Shown: positions 1 to 9,607, counted from the stretch's first letter. The stretch is 64,000 bases of DNA from Euzebya pacifica (GCF_003344865.1 NZ_CP031165.1:2609910-2673909), one strand, 5' to 3'. A program made the numbers and translations. Notes: generated by a model not told the origin, from the letters alone.

Positions 1-1371
1 GGAGGTGATGAACCGCTCGGTGACGTCGGGGTTGAAGTCGAAGTCGTGGTTGCCGAGGTCCAGCGCGTCGTAGTTCATCAGCGACAGGCCGAGGGCGTCC
101 AGGATCGGACCGTCCTCGTCGGACAGCGACGCCTGGAACTCCGGACCAGCCAGGAAGTTGTCACCGGAGGTGACGGTCACCACGCCGGAGTCGTCACAGC
201 CCTCGGCGAACGGGGCGTCCTGCAGGGTGTTGGCGAGGGTGACCATGTTGGCCAGGCCGCCGTAGCCCTCCGAACCCGGGAACAGGTCGGACTCGCCGTC
301 GTTGTGGTGCAGCAGGCGCAGGCAGAACGCGGCCTCGGGGGCCTCGAAGGTGGCGGCACCGTCGATGCCCATCAGGACCTCGTCGGTGAACTGGTTGCCG
401 ACGACGACGGTGTCCTCGACCAGGTCGAGCGTCGAGCCGAGGATGTCGAAGGCGTCGACGGAGGCGGCCAGGTTCTCGCAGTCGACCATGACGGTCGTCC
501 AGCCGTTGGCGCCGGCGATGGCGGAGGCGGCGAGGCCCTCGACGTAGCTGCAGCCGGGGATGACGAAGCGGTTGGTCGGGACGGCGCCGAGCTCGGAGAC
601 GGCGTGGTCGTAGGCGGCCACGGAAGTGGTGACACGGGTGTCGCCGGCGATGCGGCTGACCTCGCCCTCCTCACCGGCGATCGCGCTCTCGACCTCCTCG
701 GTGACGGCGGCGGTGCCACCCACGATCACGCGTGGTGCGTCGGGGTTGGCGGCGATGTAGGCCGCGATCTCCTCGGGGAGGCGTTCGGCGTTGACCGGCA
801 GGATCGGGCTGCCGTCGAGGCCGGCGATGGTGGCGGCGTTGATGGCGTCGGGCCAGCCGCGGGCGTCGTCGGCGTTCTCGCCCTCGACGAAGTACAGGGT
901 GGAGGGACCACCGGTCGAGGCGTCGAGCTCACCGGCCACCTCGATGGCGGTCTCGAAGCGGTTGTCGCCCGCAAGGCGACGGGTCGTGTGACCTGCCTGG
1001 GCGATCTGCTCCTCAGCCGCCTCGCTCACGGCAGCGATGCCGCCGAGGATGATGACCTCGTCGGGTGCGATGCGCGCGAGCTCGGCGAGGACGGCCTCGC
1101 TGACGGTGTCACCCTCGACGAAGAGGATGGGGGCGCCGTCGGCGGCCGCGAGCGGGGAGCCCGCCAGGGCATCGGCGTAGTCATCGGCACGGGCGATGTA
1201 GGCGCGTGGGGCGTCCTCGGACACGTAGGTCCCGGACAGCTCGGCCGTCGTGTCGATCGGGCCTGCCTGCGCGCCGCGCACTGCGGCCGCGTCCGATGGA
1301 CTCGGCACTGCTACCAGCAGGGCAGCAAGGAGGGTCGCGACGAAGGCGACCACGGGAATTCGAACAGCCAT
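1..1371 (-). CDS. Exported cell-wall-binding repeat protein with 5'-nucleotidase-like metallophosphatase domain (3' end outside window)
   Basis: Read from an ATG at 1371 the frame stays open to base 1, so the C-terminus lies outside the window. Residues 1-30 form a signal peptide. About residues 45-330 hold three cell-wall-binding repeat 2 units (motifs such as ILGGIAAVS and RLAGDNRFETA), a family that anchors proteins non-covalently to the wall. From about residue 352 a calcineurin-like 5'-nucleotidase/UshA-type domain begins: LLHHNDGE, SGDNFLAGP and GNHDFDF are the metal-binding blocks. The protein is therefore probably a wall-associated nucleotidase or cyclic-nucleotide phosphodiesterase that salvages phosphate or nucleosides outside the cell; the substrate is inferred. 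It is divergent from dtd. A weak AAAGG lies about 13 nt before the start. Confidence 0.88.
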   Translation of the reverse strand, partial: MAVRIPVVAFVATLLAALLVAVPSPSDAAAVRGAQAGPIDTTAELSGTYVSEDAPRAYIARADDYADALAGSPLAAADGAPILFVEGDTVSEAVLAELARIAPDEVIILGGIAAVSEAAEEQIAQAGHTTRRLAGDNRFETAIEVAGELDASTGGPSTLYFVEGENADDARGWPDAINAATIAGLDGSPILPVNAERLPEEIAAYIAANPDAPRVIVGGTAAVTEEVESAIAGEEGEVSRIAGDTRVTTSVAAYDHAVSELGAVPTNRFVIPGCSYVEGLAASAIAGANGWTTVMVDCENLAASVDAFDILGSTLDLVEDTVVVGNQFTDEVLMGIDGAATFEAPEAAFCLRLLHHNDGESDLFPGSEGYGGLANMVTLANTLQDAPFAEGCDDSGVVTVTSGDNFLAGPEFQASLSDEDGPILDALGLSLMNYDALDLGNHDFDFNPDVTERFITS

Positions 1372-1457
1372 GTGAACGGCAACCTTTCGAGATGCTCTCA
1401 TTCGGGTGAACGACGGAAGGACGCACCCCTCGGGGCGCCCCGCCGGCGACTGCACCC

Positions 1458-1463
1458 TACCCT
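1458..1463 (+). promoter_or_regulatory. Candidate -10 box of a leaderless dtd transcript
   Basis: TACCCT fits the actinobacterial TANNNT -10 pattern and ends 8 nt before the ATG at 1472, leaving no room for a ribosome binding site. No convincing -35 was seen. Confidence 0.45.
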
Positions 1464-1471
1464 GTCGCCCC

Positions 1472-1909
1472 ATGAGAGTCGTGCTCCAGCGAGTTCGTTC
1501 AGCCGCCGTTTCCGTTGACGGGGCGGTGACCGGTCGGATCGATCACGGACTGATGGCGCTCGTGGGCGTCGGCCAGCGTTCCACCGCCGCCGATGCCGAG
1601 TGGTTGGCCGCCAAGACCCAGGACCTGCGCGTCTTCCCCGACGAGGACGGCAGGATGAACCGGTCGGTGCGCGACGTCGGTGGCGGCGTCCTCGCGATCA
1701 GCCAGTTCACCCTCTACGGCGATGCCCGCAAGGGTCGGCGGCCATCGTTCGTTGCCGCTGCAGCCCCCGACCGGGGCGAGGCGCTCTACGAGGCCTACTG
1801 CGATGCCCTCGAGGTGCCGGTCGGCAGGGGCGTGTTCGGTGCGGACATGGCGATCGACATGGTGTGCGACGGACCGGTGACCATCCTGCTGGACCACGGC
1901 GAGGACTAG
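1472..1909 (+). CDS. dtd: D-aminoacyl-tRNA deacylase (DTD)
   Basis: This 145-residue protein starts MRVVLQRV, the usual DTD N-terminus, and has the usual DTD length. The SQFTLYGD block (about residues 77-84) matches the conserved SQFTL motif, and a C-terminal DGPVTILLD matches the GPVT motif; together these build the active site at the dimer interface. DTD hydrolyses D-amino acids and glycine from mischarged tRNA in the cytosol. The frame is open further upstream, but the ATG at 1472 fits the family and sits 8 nt after a TANNNT box. The next gene, a histidine kinase, starts about 60 nt downstream. Confidence 0.95.
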   Translation: MRVVLQRVRSAAVSVDGAVTGRIDHGLMALVGVGQRSTAADAEWLAAKTQDLRVFPDEDGRMNRSVRDVGGGVLAISQFTLYGDARKGRRPSFVAAAAPDRGEALYEAYCDALEVPVGRGVFGADMAIDMVCDGPVTILLDHGED

Positions 1910-1968
1910 TGAGAAGGTGTGCGGTCCCGGTGGTTGTGTCGACCGGGTCCTTGCACGATGAAGAGGGC

Positions 1969-3570
1969 ATGATCGCGATCGCGGCGAAGGTGGCGAACCT
2001 GTTCTCGAGCACGCGCAGCGTGCGTGGGGTCAGGCTTGCCCTTGCCCTTGTCGCCGTGGGCGTCCTCACGCTGCTGCTCGTCCTGTTGATGCGGGACGAG
2101 GCGGGCCGTCGTGCCCGTGCCGATGCGGTGCTCGACGGCATGGCGCAGGACGCGGGCATGGTGCTGGATGCGTGGTGGGACAACCACCTCGTCCTTCAGC
2201 GTGCCGCTGGATTCGGGCTGGGCAGCGACGACGCGGCGGCGTTCCAGACGGCCTGGGACTTCTCCCACGTGCAGTTCGCCCTCCTGCTCGACGGCGACGG
2301 ACGCGTGCTGGCGACCTATCCCGAGCGTCCCGACCTGGCCGTCGGCGACGACCTCTCGGGATCCTTTCCCCACATCGACGCCGTGCTCGCCGGGGCCGGC
2401 AGCGCCTTCTGGGCCAGCGGTGACTCCGTGACCGACTCGGGCACCGTCGTCGCCAGCGCCGTGTCCACCGGCCTGTCCGGCGGAGTGGTGTCGGCCGCGA
2501 TCGACCCCAGGGCCACCGCGCTGCCCGACCTGCTCGCCGCGACGGTGGCGGAGGTGCCCTCGGCGCGTGTCTCCGTCGTCGAACCCGTCACCGGCGTCAC
2601 GGTGATCTCGCCGCGACGCAGCACCGACGGGCTGGTCGCCCGCACGGCCCGAGCCGTCGAGGGCGGGTTCGAGGTGACGGTGGCCGTGCCGCAGGCGGAC
2701 CTCGCCGACCTCGTCGGTGGCACCACCAACCCGATCGCACGAGTGGTGGTGTCGACCATCGCGCTGCTCTTCGGGTTCGCCATCTGGCGGTTGCCGCGAC
2801 GGGTCGCGGGCGAACGTCGCACCGACGCCAGCACGCGGGCGCTGTTGGAGACACAGGCGGCGCTGGAACGGTCACGCGAGGAGCTGCGGCTGTTCTCCTA
2901 CCGTGTTGCCCACGACCTCGTCGGTCCCCTGACCGGCATCAAGGGCCTGGCGCAGATGCTGGCCGAGGGACGTGTGCGTGACGACGACGTCCCCGTGGTC
3001 ACGGCGCGACTCGCGAACTCTGCCGAGGCGGCCGTCGGCATGGTCCACGGCCTGCTGGGCAGCGCCGAACGCCTCGGCGGCGAGACCCGGTCACGTGTGG
3101 AGCTCGTCGAGCTGCACGACTGGGTGCAGCGCATGGTCGCCACGGAGCTCGCCCAGACGGGCGGTTCGGTAGACCTCGACACGGAGGCGGACGTGCTGTC
3201 GCTGCCGGAGCAGACCGTGCGCACGGTCCTCCTCAACCTCGTCGTGAACGCCCTGAAGTACCGACGACCGAACGTGCCGCCACGGGTGACCATCGGCGTG
3301 CGGGCGGTCCCCGACGACGACACGGTGGAGTTCACGGTCCGCGACAACGGGATCGGGGTCGAGCCGGCCGAGCTGTCCCGCATGTTCGACCGCGGTGAGC
3401 GACTGCAGGCCGACGACCGCACCGACGGCCACGGATCCGGCCTCGCGGAGTGTCGTCGGCTGCTGACCGTCCTCGGCGGGCGCATCGTTGCCGACAACGC
3501 CGACGGCAACGGGCTGGTCGTGACCTTCACCGTCCCTGTCGACGTGACGACGTCCAGTTCGGCTCGCTGA
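1969..3570 (+). CDS. Membrane sensor histidine kinase (orphan)
   Basis: The 533-residue protein has a first membrane helix at about residues 21-41, an extracytoplasmic sensor region of about 210 residues with no recognised fold, and a second helix at about 256-275. A HisKA dimerisation domain follows with phospho-acceptor His315 in VAHDLVGPL, then a HATPase_c domain with an N box (NLVVNALKY), G1 box (DNGIGV) and G2 box (GHGSGLAE). It should autophosphorylate in response to an outside signal. No response regulator lies beside it, so the partner and signal are unknown. The open frame overlaps dtd upstream; the ATG at 1969, just after AAGAGG, was chosen, with TTG 1951 as alternative. Confidence 0.9.
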   Translation: MIAIAAKVANLFSSTRSVRGVRLALALVAVGVLTLLLVLLMRDEAGRRARADAVLDGMAQDAGMVLDAWWDNHLVLQRAAGFGLGSDDAAAFQTAWDFSHVQFALLLDGDGRVLATYPERPDLAVGDDLSGSFPHIDAVLAGAGSAFWASGDSVTDSGTVVASAVSTGLSGGVVSAAIDPRATALPDLLAATVAEVPSARVSVVEPVTGVTVISPRRSTDGLVARTARAVEGGFEVTVAVPQADLADLVGGTTNPIARVVVSTIALLFGFAIWRLPRRVAGERRTDASTRALLETQAALERSREELRLFSYRVAHDLVGPLTGIKGLAQMLAEGRVRDDDVPVVTARLANSAEAAVGMVHGLLGSAERLGGETRSRVELVELHDWVQRMVATELAQTGGSVDLDTEADVLSLPEQTVRTVLLNLVVNALKYRRPNVPPRVTIGVRAVPDDDTVEFTVRDNGIGVEPAELSRMFDRGERLQADDRTDGHGSGLAECRRLLTVLGGRIVADNADGNGLVVTFTVPVDVTTSSSAR

Positions 3571-3584
3571 GGGCCGTTCGAGGC

Positions 3585-3622
3585 TTTACACGCAAGAAAC
3601 ATTGAAGCAATCCGAGCGGAAC
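3585..3622 (+). promoter_or_regulatory. GlnR-like box upstream of amt
   Basis: Four pentamers spaced by exactly six bases read TTTAC-N6-GAAAC-N6-GCAAT-N6-GGAAC. This follows the actinobacterial GlnR operator layout gTnAc-N6-GaAAc repeated twice. It lies 80 bp before the amt start, a position suited to activation. That GlnR binds here is inferred from the layout; no glnR gene is in the window. Confidence 0.62.
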
Positions 3623-3701
3623 GGCTGCTCCTTACGTTTCCTCCCACAGTACGAATCCCATAGCCGTTGAGGATTCGTCACCCCCCCAGGAGGTAACGGT
3701 T

Positions 3702-5147
3702 TTGCGACTCAAGCTCATGGCCACTCTGATGGCCGCCATGTCCGCGTTGTTGGTCCTTGCGGGGCCAGCGGCCGCGCAGGACGTGGCCACCGTCGAGGAC
3801 GTGGCACTCGTCCAGTTCAACCTCGACGTCGTGTTCTTCATGCTGGCAGCCGGCCTCGTCTTCTGGATGCAGGCGGGCTTCAGCATGCTCGAGACGGGCA
3901 TGACCCGTTCCAAGAACGCCGCCAACATCATGATGAAGAACATGGCTGACGCCTGCTTCGGCATCATCGCCTACTTCCTGCTCGGCTTCGGCCTGATGTA
4001 CGGCGCGTCGGCCGGTGGCTTCATCGGCACCGACACGTTCGCCCTCTCTGCAGGCAGCTACTCCGAGCTCGGCCTGTACGGCGGAGACTCCTTCCTCGCC
4101 GCCGACTTCATCTTCCAGGCCGTGTTCGCCGCGACCGCCGCGACGATCGTGTCCGGTGCCGTCGCCGGCCGCATGAAGTTCTCCGGCTACCTCATCGTCA
4201 CGCTGCTGATGACCACGCTGATCTACCCGATCGTTGGTCACTGGAAGTGGGGCGGCGGCTGGCTGGACTCCCTCGGCTTCTACGACTTCGCCGGTTCCAC
4301 CCTGGTGCACATGACCGGTGGTGTGGCCGCCCTCGTGATCGCCGGCATCCTCGGCCCGCGCATCGGCAAGTTCGCCAAGGACGGCAAGCCCCGCGCCATC
4401 CCCGGCCACTCCATGCCGCTGGCCACCCTGGGCATGTTCGCCCTCTTCTGGGGCTGGTTCGGCTTCAACGGCGGGTCGGTCCTGGCCGCTGACGGTTCCC
4501 TCGTCGGCCCGGTCCTGCTGACCACGACCCTCGCCGGCTGCGCCGGTGGTGGGACCGCGATGGTCTACACCTGGCTGCGCTACGGCAAGCCCGACATCGG
4601 CATGACGATCAACGGCGTGCTGGCCGGCCTCGTCGGCATCACCGCCGGTGCGGACCAGGTCGGCGCGATCGCCGCCCTCGTCATCGGTGTCATCGCTGGT
4701 GTGCTGGTCGCCCTGGCCGTCCCCGCCGTCGACCGCCTCGGCATCGACGACGCCGTCGGCGCCTTCTCCGTCCACGGTGTCAACGGCGCCTGGGGCACCC
4801 TGGCGGTCGGCATCTGGGCCAACACCGGCGAGGAGGGCCTCACGGGCCTCTGGCACGGTGGTGGCGCCGGCCTGCTGGTCGACCAGCTGATCGGTGTGGT
4901 CGCGGTGTCTGCCTTCGTGGCGGTCTGCGCAGCAGCCCTGGCGTTCGCCCTCAAGGCGACCAACCTCCTGCGGGTCTCCGAGGCCGAGGAGATCGAGGGC
5001 CTCGACATCCACGAGCACGGCATGTACGGCTATCCCGAAGCCGCCCTCGGCGCCTCGGCCTACCCCGGTGGTCCAGTCACCGCACCGACCGGCGAGGTCG
5101 CCGTCAGCCTGCCGGCTGCCGACGCCCGCTCCGAGGAACCGGTCTAG
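3702..5147 (+). CDS. amt: Ammonium transporter (Amt family)
   Basis: The 481-residue protein has a signal-like N-terminus ending near GPAAAQ, then the Amt core of about eleven membrane helices. Visible Amt signatures are FWMQAGFSMLETG, SKNAANIMMKN, GPRIG, FWGWFGFNGGS and HGVNGAWGTLAVG, which carry the phenylalanine gate and twin-histidine pore region. It conducts ammonium/ammonia across the cytoplasmic membrane. The TTG start is supported by AGGAGGT at 3688-3694, seven bases upstream; the ATG at 3717 is placed worse. A GlnR-like box lies 80 bp upstream and a hairpin follows the stop. No glnK or glnD is adjacent, unlike many amt operons. The next gene downstream is glnA2. Confidence 0.95.
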   Translation: MRLKLMATLMAAMSALLVLAGPAAAQDVATVEDVALVQFNLDVVFFMLAAGLVFWMQAGFSMLETGMTRSKNAANIMMKNMADACFGIIAYFLLGFGLMYGASAGGFIGTDTFALSAGSYSELGLYGGDSFLAADFIFQAVFAATAATIVSGAVAGRMKFSGYLIVTLLMTTLIYPIVGHWKWGGGWLDSLGFYDFAGSTLVHMTGGVAALVIAGILGPRIGKFAKDGKPRAIPGHSMPLATLGMFALFWGWFGFNGGSVLAADGSLVGPVLLTTTLAGCAGGGTAMVYTWLRYGKPDIGMTINGVLAGLVGITAGADQVGAIAALVIGVIAGVLVALAVPAVDRLGIDDAVGAFSVHGVNGAWGTLAVGIWANTGEEGLTGLWHGGGAGLLVDQLIGVVAVSAFVAVCAAALAFALKATNLLRVSEAEEIEGLDIHEHGMYGYPEAALGASAYPGGPVTAPTGEVAVSLPAADARSEEPV

Positions 5148-5191
5148 GCACCGACCGGGTCGGACGCCTCCGCCCGTTCGCACGACGTCGC

Positions 5192-5219
5192 GAGCCGCAC
5201 CTCCTCGGAGGTGCGGCTC
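5192..5219 (+). terminator. Hairpin terminator after amt
   Basis: A near-perfect GC-rich inverted repeat (GAGCCGCACCTC pairing with GAGGTGCGGCTC) lies 45 bp past the amt stop. It has no T tract, as is common in high-G+C actinobacteria. Confidence 0.6.
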
Positions 5220-5316
5220 GTGGTCGTTCACGACCCCGACGACCCCGCAGGGGGTGTCCTGAACCCCCCGTTCGTGCCCTCCGTGGCGAAGCGAGGTGAT
5301 CGGGGCACTCGTCATC

Positions 5317-5322
5317 TAGGAT
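5317..5322 (+). promoter_or_regulatory. Candidate -10 box of a leaderless glnA2 transcript
   Basis: TAGGAT matches TANNNT and ends 7 nt before the glnA2 ATG. No ribosome binding site is present, so the mRNA may begin at or next to the start codon. Confidence 0.5.
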
Positions 5323-5329
5323 CACGCCC

Positions 5330-6655
5330 ATGGATCGGCAGCAGCAGTACGTTCTCCGCACCGTCGACGAGCGCGACATCGGCTTCGTCCGGCTGTGGTT
5401 CACCGACGTGCTCGGGAGCCTCAAGTCGGTTGCCGTCACGGAGTCCGAGGTCGAGGGCGCCTTCGCGGAGGGCATCGGCTTCGACGGCAGCGCCGTCGAC
5501 GGCTTCGCGCGCGTCCAGGAGTCCGACATGCTGGCGCGTCCGGACGCCTCGACCTTCCAGGTCCTGCCGTGGAAGGAGGGCTCGCCGGGCGTGGCGCGCA
5601 TGTTCTGCGACATCCACCGTCCCGAGGGCGAACCCTTCGCGGCCGACCCGCGGCAGGTCCTGAAGCGCAACCTGTCCAAGGCCTCCCAGATGGGCTTCAC
5701 GTTCTACGTGCACCCCGAGATGGAGTTCTTCCTGTTCAAGGGGGCCGACGACCCGACGCCGCTGGACCGTGGTGGCTACTTCGACCTGACGCCCAACGAG
5801 ATCCAGTCCGACTTCCGCCGGCAGGCCATCACCATGCTGGAGAAGATGGGGATCTCGGTGGAGTACTCCCACCACGAGGTCGCGCCGTCACAGCACGAGA
5901 TCGACCTGCGGTATGCCGACGCCCTGACGATGGCCGACAACATCATGACGTACCGCCACGTCATCAAGCAGACCGCGATGCGCCTGGGTGTCCACGCGTC
6001 GTTCATGCCCAAGCCGTTGACTGGCGAGTGGGGCAGTGCCATGCACACCCACCTGTCGCTGTTCGACGGGGACTCCAACGCCTTCTACGACCCCGACGAC
6101 CCCTACCGGCTGTCCGACACCGCCAAGCACTTCACGGCCGGCCTGCTGCGCCATGCGCGGGAGATCACCGCGGTGACCTGCCAGTGGGTCAACTCCTACA
6201 AGCGGCTGGTGCCCGGCTACGAGGCGCCGGTGTTCATCTCGTGGGGACGCCACAACCGGTCCAGCCTGATCCGCATCCCCCAGTACAAGCCGACCAAGGC
6301 CGCGTCGACGCGCGTGGAGTACCGGGCCCCCGACCCCGCCTGCAACCCCTACCTGGCCTTCTCGGTCCTGCTGGCCGCTGGCCTCAAGGGCATCGAGGAG
6401 GGGTACGAGCTGCCACCGGAGGCCGAGGACAACATCTACGAGATGACCGAGGCCGAACGCCGGGCCGCGGGTATCACGTCGCTCCCGGCCTCCCTCGACC
6501 AGGCACTCAGCGTGATGGAGGAGTCCGAGCTGGTCGCCGAGGCACTCGGAGAACACGTCTTCGACTACTTCCTGCGCAACAAGTGGCAGGAGTGGGAGGA
6601 GTACCGCTCACAGGTGACGCCCTTCGAGCTCGAGCGGTACCTGCCGACGCTGTGA
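5330..6655 (+). CDS. glnA2: Glutamine synthetase, GlnA2-type class I
   Basis: This 441-residue protein resembles the actinobacterial GlnA2 branch throughout: it starts MDRQQQYVLRT, has GIGFDGSAVDGF, FMPKPLTGEW, the ATP-site block NRSSLIRIP and metal ligand regions MEFF and SMADN-like ADALTMADN. It ends in EHVFDYFLRNK, typical of GlnA2. The loop corresponding to the GlnA1 adenylylation site reads NIYEMTEAERRAAG, so it is divergent from the DKDIYEL of the GlnA1 in this window. It makes glutamine from glutamate, ammonia and ATP, or may act on a related substrate. GlnE follows after only 4 bases, the same order as in mycobacteria, which implies a two-gene operon. Confidence 0.93.
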   Translation: MDRQQQYVLRTVDERDIGFVRLWFTDVLGSLKSVAVTESEVEGAFAEGIGFDGSAVDGFARVQESDMLARPDASTFQVLPWKEGSPGVARMFCDIHRPEGEPFAADPRQVLKRNLSKASQMGFTFYVHPEMEFFLFKGADDPTPLDRGGYFDLTPNEIQSDFRRQAITMLEKMGISVEYSHHEVAPSQHEIDLRYADALTMADNIMTYRHVIKQTAMRLGVHASFMPKPLTGEWGSAMHTHLSLFDGDSNAFYDPDDPYRLSDTAKHFTAGLLRHAREITAVTCQWVNSYKRLVPGYEAPVFISWGRHNRSSLIRIPQYKPTKAASTRVEYRAPDPACNPYLAFSVLLAAGLKGIEEGYELPPEAEDNIYEMTEAERRAAGITSLPASLDQALSVMEESELVAEALGEHVFDYFLRNKWQEWEEYRSQVTPFELERYLPTL

Positions 6656-6659
6656 CCCC

Positions 6660-9557
6660 GTGAGCATCGAGCTCGGTCCAGCCGCGAACGCGGACTGGGC
6701 GGTCCGCACGCTGGAACGCATCCGCGAGCTGTCGCGGGAAACGTTCGTCCGCCTGGAACACGATCCGGACCTGGCGAGGACGGTCGTGGTGGTCACGGGG
6801 GCCTCCGAAGCGCTGGGCGACCAGATCGTGGGCCACATGGCCCTGCTCGACGTCCTGGTCGACGTCGACGACCCGTGGTCGGCGGACGTGGTGGCCGCCC
6901 GCGCCCGGGATGCCGTTGCCGCCGGGCTGGCGGACGGGGGCGACGATGCCGATGCGCGAGCGGCCGAGGCGATGGCCGGCATGCAACGCGAGGGCCTGCT
7001 GCGCATCGCCGCGCGGGACATGCTCGGTCTGGCCGACACCCCGCAGATCGCCGAGGAGCTTGCCGACCTGGCCGACGGCCTGATCGTCTGCGCGCACGGG
7101 GTGGCCGCCGAGGGCGCGGCAGGCACCGACGCCGAGCTGGCGGTGCTGGCGATGGGCAAGCTGGGCGGCGAGGAGCTGAACTACGTCTCCGACGTCGACG
7201 TGCTGTTCGTGCACCGCGGCGACACCCCGACGGCCGAGCGCATGGCCAAGCGTGTCCTGCACCTGCTCGGCACGCACACGCCACGCGGGGCGGTCTACGA
7301 GATGGACGCCAACCTGCGGCCCGAGGGTCGCAACGGTCCGATCACCCGCACCATCGAGAGCTACCGGGCCTACTACGAACGCTGGGCCAAGACCTGGGAG
7401 TTCCAGAGCCTGCTCAAGATGCGGCCGGTGGCCGGTCCGCCCGACCTCGGCGCGGACTTCGAGCAGCTGGTCGCGCCGTTCCTGTGGCCCGACTCCCTCG
7501 GCGCAGAGGCCGTGGAGGAGATCCAGCAGATGAAGCGCCGGGTCGAGACGTCCCGGCCGGTGACGCGCGACGGCAGCCGGCAGCTGAAGCTCGCGCCCGG
7601 TGGCCTGCGGGACATCGAGTTCGCCACCCAGCTGCTGCAGCTCGTCCACGGCCCGGCCGATCCGTCGTTGCGGCTGCGCGGCACCGTCCCGGCGCTGGCG
7701 GCGCTGGCGAAGGGCGGCTACGTCGACGACGGCGACGCCGCGTTGTTCACCGATGCCTACCTCTTCCTGCGGACCGTCGAACATCGGTTGCAGCTGCGTC
7801 AGCTCCGCCGCACCCACACCATCCCCGACGATCCCGGCGACCTGCAGCGGGTCGCCCGCACCATGGGGTTCCGCGACCTGCCCGCCCGTTCTGCGGCCGA
7901 GGAGTTCTCCAAGGAGCTGGCCCGTGTGCGCACGGGCGTACGGCGCTTGCACGAGCAGCTGTTCTACCGTCCGCTGCTCTCGACGCTGGCGTCCTACGGC
8001 GTCGAGGAGCGCGTGGTTGCGGCCGGCCGATTCGACAAGGATGCGGCAGCCGCCCGGCTGGCGGCGCTGTCGTTCTCCTCGCCGGGCCAGGCCCTTCGCC
8101 ACCTCGAGGCCATGGTGCAGGGCGGGGGGCGGACCGCGAGGCAGCTGCGGGTCGTGCTGCCGACCATGTTGCAGGCCCTGTCGGACCAGCCGGACCCGGA
8201 CGGTGGCCTGGCGGCCCTCCGCAGCCTGACCGACCAGCTCAAGGACAACCCCCGGTTCGTGCGGACCATCCGGGACAACCCGCCGGCGGCCCGGCTGCTG
8301 GCCAAGGTGCTCGGCGCCAGCCCGCGCCTGGGGGAGTGGCTCGGCCGGCAGCCGGAGGTGCTGCAGCTGCTGGACGACGAGGAGGTGCTCGCGCGGCCAC
8401 ACACCCGAGACGACGTGATGGGCGGGGTCGAGGGACTGCTCAAGCGCGGCGGCGGTCGGGTCAGCCGCGAGGCGTTGCGGCGCCTGAAGCGACGAGAGGC
8501 CCTGCGCACGGCCATGCGCGACGTCAACGGGGCGGCCGACGTTCCCGAGATCGGTCGCGAGCTGACGTGGCTCGGCGAAGGCCTGCTGTACGCGGCGCTG
8601 TCCACCATCACCCCCGACGAGGTGCGGATCGCCGTGATCGGCATGGGTCGCTTCGGCGCCGGTGAGCTGGCCCACTCCTCCGACCTCGACGTGATCGTCG
8701 TGCACGACGGGCCGACCCCTGTCGCCGAACACGCGATGGAGGAGGTGCTGGAGTTCCTGTCCGCCGTAACCCCCGAGGGCTCGGCGTTCCGCGTCGACCC
8801 GGACCTGCGACCCGAGGGACGTCGCGGGCCGCTGACCCGGACGCTGGAGTCCTACGCCGCCTACTACGAGCGCTGGGGGCAGGACTGGGAGCTGCAGGCG
8901 CTGACGCAGGCACGCCCCGTCGCGGGCGACGCCGAGCTGGGTCAGGCCTTCATGGACCTGATCACGCCGCTGGTGTATCCCGACCCCATGCCGACCGAGC
9001 GGCTCGTCGCCATCCGCACCATGAAGGCACGGGTCGAACGCGAACGTGCGGGACGCAAGGGCGTGCAGCCGTCGCGTCGGACCCCACGGCGTCGCGCCGC
9101 AACCCTTCGCCGTGACCAGGTCGAGATCCGTGCCCGTGATGCAAGCCAACGACGGTCGTTGCCCAACGCCTCGTCCTCCGACGACCTCAAGCTCGGTCCC
9201 GGCGGCCTGAGCGACGTGGAGTGGACGGTGCAGCTGCTCAGCATGCGCCACGGTGGCGCCGACCCGCTGGTCCGGGGGCCGGGCACGCTGGCCGGCCTGG
9301 AGCGGCTTGCCGCTGCGGGGATCCTCGCACCCGAGGAAGCGGCATGGCTGCGCAACGGCTGGCTGCTGCTGTCGCGGCTGCGCAACGGGCTGTACCTGAT
9401 CAAGGTTCGCGACACCTCCACCCTGCCGCAGAACCCCGAGGTGCTGCAGAAGCTCGCGGCCCTGATGCACTACCGCTCGGCACAGGCCCTCACCGAGGAC
9501 GTCGACCGTGCCCGCCGCCGGATCCGCAAGGTCTTCGATCGTCGCTTCTTCGACTGA
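6660..9557 (+). CDS. glnE: Bifunctional glutamine-synthetase adenylyltransferase/deadenylase
   Basis: The 965-residue protein carries the two nucleotidyltransferase halves of GlnE. The N-terminal (deadenylase) half has GKLGGEELNYVSDVDVLFV at about residues 165-183, with the metal-binding DVD. The C-terminal half has GRFGAGELAHSSDLD at about residue 662. Each half is followed by an LRPEGR...GPxTRT block and a YYERW helical segment. GlnE attaches AMP to class I glutamine synthetase and removes it according to nitrogen state, normally with PII input. The GTG start lies 4 nt after the glnA2 stop. A 50-residue basic insert (about residues 800-845, rich in Arg) before the final helical domain is unusual. 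Confidence 0.96.
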   Translation: MSIELGPAANADWAVRTLERIRELSRETFVRLEHDPDLARTVVVVTGASEALGDQIVGHMALLDVLVDVDDPWSADVVAARARDAVAAGLADGGDDADARAAEAMAGMQREGLLRIAARDMLGLADTPQIAEELADLADGLIVCAHGVAAEGAAGTDAELAVLAMGKLGGEELNYVSDVDVLFVHRGDTPTAERMAKRVLHLLGTHTPRGAVYEMDANLRPEGRNGPITRTIESYRAYYERWAKTWEFQSLLKMRPVAGPPDLGADFEQLVAPFLWPDSLGAEAVEEIQQMKRRVETSRPVTRDGSRQLKLAPGGLRDIEFATQLLQLVHGPADPSLRLRGTVPALAALAKGGYVDDGDAALFTDAYLFLRTVEHRLQLRQLRRTHTIPDDPGDLQRVARTMGFRDLPARSAAEEFSKELARVRTGVRRLHEQLFYRPLLSTLASYGVEERVVAAGRFDKDAAAARLAALSFSSPGQALRHLEAMVQGGGRTARQLRVVLPTMLQALSDQPDPDGGLAALRSLTDQLKDNPRFVRTIRDNPPAARLLAKVLGASPRLGEWLGRQPEVLQLLDDEEVLARPHTRDDVMGGVEGLLKRGGGRVSREALRRLKRREALRTAMRDVNGAADVPEIGRELTWLGEGLLYAALSTITPDEVRIAVIGMGRFGAGELAHSSDLDVIVVHDGPTPVAEHAMEEVLEFLSAVTPEGSAFRVDPDLRPEGRRGPLTRTLESYAAYYERWGQDWELQALTQARPVAGDAELGQAFMDLITPLVYPDPMPTERLVAIRTMKARVERERAGRKGVQPSRRTPRRRAATLRRDQVEIRARDASQRRSLPNASSSDDLKLGPGGLSDVEWTVQLLSMRHGGADPLVRGPGTLAGLERLAAAGILAPEEAAWLRNGWLLLSRLRNGLYLIKVRDTSTLPQNPEVLQKLAALMHYRSAQALTEDVDRARRRIRKVFDRRFFD

Positions 9558-9607
9558 TGCGGCGCCGGCGTGGTGGGGCGCTGCCATGCGTCGGCCGTCG
9601 CCGGGGA

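Noticed and set aside
46-1518. A 490-residue plus-strand open frame over the first 1.5 kb
   Set aside because: It is the antisense of the wall-binding nucleotidase gene and runs into dtd; the Gly/Val/Arg-rich product has no domain.
5148-5329. GlnR-like box upstream of glnA2
   Set aside because: I looked for gTnAc-N6-GaAAc on both strands and found no acceptable match.
6507-9587. A 1026-residue minus-strand open frame opposite glnE
   Set aside because: Low-complexity Gln/Arg/Gly-rich product; glnE on the plus strand has full family motifs over the same bases.
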